DNA of 64,000 nucleotides from Aequitasia blattaphilus. Lineage in GTDB: Bacteria; Bacillota; Clostridia; Lachnospirales; Lachnospiraceae. The stretch spans positions 1-64,000 of the forward strand of contig NZ_JAMXOD010000009.1 in the NCBI RefSeq assembly GCF_024721305.1. The letters are read 5' to 3'. The first letter of the stretch is position 1, and the number at the start of each line of letters is the position of its first letter. Below are positions 63,599 through 64,000 of this stretch, one piece after another. A program made the translations under genes and the position numbers. The notes below the pieces were generated by a model. That model was given only the letters and a program-made list of their open reading frames with translations, was not told the DNA's origin and ran no database searches.

Positions 63599-64000
63599 AT
63601 GAAAAGAACATCCAACATTGGTGGACAGGCTGTTTTGGAAGGGATTATGATGCGCCACGGCAATGAGTATGCATTGGCGGTTCGTACACCTCAAGGAGAA
63701 ATAGCAGTTGAAAAGCATGAATATCAAAATTTTTTCAAATCCAAAAAGTTAACGACGACTCCTTTTATAAGAGGAGTATTTAATTTTATAGAATCGATGA
63801 TTATGGGAGTGAAAACTCTGATGATCTCAGCAAATTATGCTATGGATGAAGATGAGGAAGAAGATAAGACAGAAAAGAGCGAGAAAAAAGAAAAGCTTAT
63901 GATGACGATTACAACAATCGTATCCTTTGTTCTTGCAATTGGAATCTTTATGGTGCTTCCCTATTTGCTTATGAATTTGGTGAAACCATTCATTGCTTCC
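63599..64000 (+). CDS. DUF1385 (YqhQ-like) membrane protein, 5' part
   Basis: The frame from ATG 63599 (behind AAAAGGTG) reads KRTSNIGGQAVLEGIMMRHG, the strongly conserved start of DUF1385/YqhQ proteins, then FIRGVFNFIESMIMGVKTLMISANYA and an acidic-basic linker before a membrane helix (MTTIVSFVLAIGIFMVLPYLL-like). It runs off the window after 134 codons, so the length is unknown. The gene usually follows rpmE and precedes prmC/prfA in clostridia. The family's function is unclear. Confidence 0.9.
   Translation, partial: MKRTSNIGGQAVLEGIMMRHGNEYALAVRTPQGEIAVEKHEYQNFFKSKKLTTTPFIRGVFNFIESMIMGVKTLMISANYAMDEDEEEDKTEKSEKKEKLMMTITTIVSFVLAIGIFMVLPYLLMNLVKPFIAS

Overview
The window looks like the chromosome of a low-GC Firmicute, most likely an anaerobic gut-type clostridium near Lachnospiraceae. 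This is inferred from family content (DUF4364, a TIGR01212 radical SAM protein, a TGD-type wall-sorting signal, a 310-residue ProB without PUA domain, LepA-HemW linkage), strong AGGAGG-type ribosome sites and AT-rich codons. I ran no database search.

Layout. 1-3730: the end of an rRNA operon in an unusual order (5S tail, tRNA-Ile, tRNA-Ala, 23S, terminator, with no 5S after 23S). 3751-8372: a GNAT acetyltransferase, an AraC regulator, and a CsoR-family repressor in operon with a MATE pump, followed by a second MATE pump. 8419-13122: glycogen phosphorylase, tRNA-Trp, a DUF1294 membrane protein, an FMN-dependent alpha-hydroxyacid dehydrogenase and a MNT/HEPN toxin-antitoxin pair.

13231-24522 is one nitrogen-acquisition unit. 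A near-consensus promoter and a strong leader terminator precede urtABCDE (urea ABC importer), fused ureAB, ureC, ureE, ureF, ureG and ureD. The unit continues into a cytidylate-kinase-like gene and two small membrane proteins of unknown role, and ends at a strong terminator. Urea would be imported, split to ammonia and CO2, and the nickel centre matured by UreDEFG.

24569-33144: an ABC-class ATPase, a broken YibE/F pair, a secreted repeat protein and a 1342-residue wall-anchored DUF11 repeat protein. 33208-36020: an AEC carrier, a malic enzyme and an mscL gene with a nonsense codon. 36035-41267: a MarR-controlled heterodimeric ABC exporter with paired palindromic operators, then an HD phosphohydrolase.

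41320-49984 is an arginine/proline block: argG divergent from proB-proA, then argC-GNAT-argJ-argB-argD. Candidate ArgR boxes lie between argG and proB and over the argC promoter. A 40-codon leader ORF and two terminators precede proB.

50072-64000 is mostly housekeeping: comEA, a two-component system, a GerMN lipoprotein, comEC, holA, lepA, hemW, a nitroreductase, convergent DUF4364 and radical SAM genes, rho, rpmE and the start of a DUF1385 (YqhQ-like) gene cut by the window end.

The best candidates for something undescribed are the unknown three-gene tail of the urease operon, the urtA leader, the proB leader, and the CsoR-MATE pairing.
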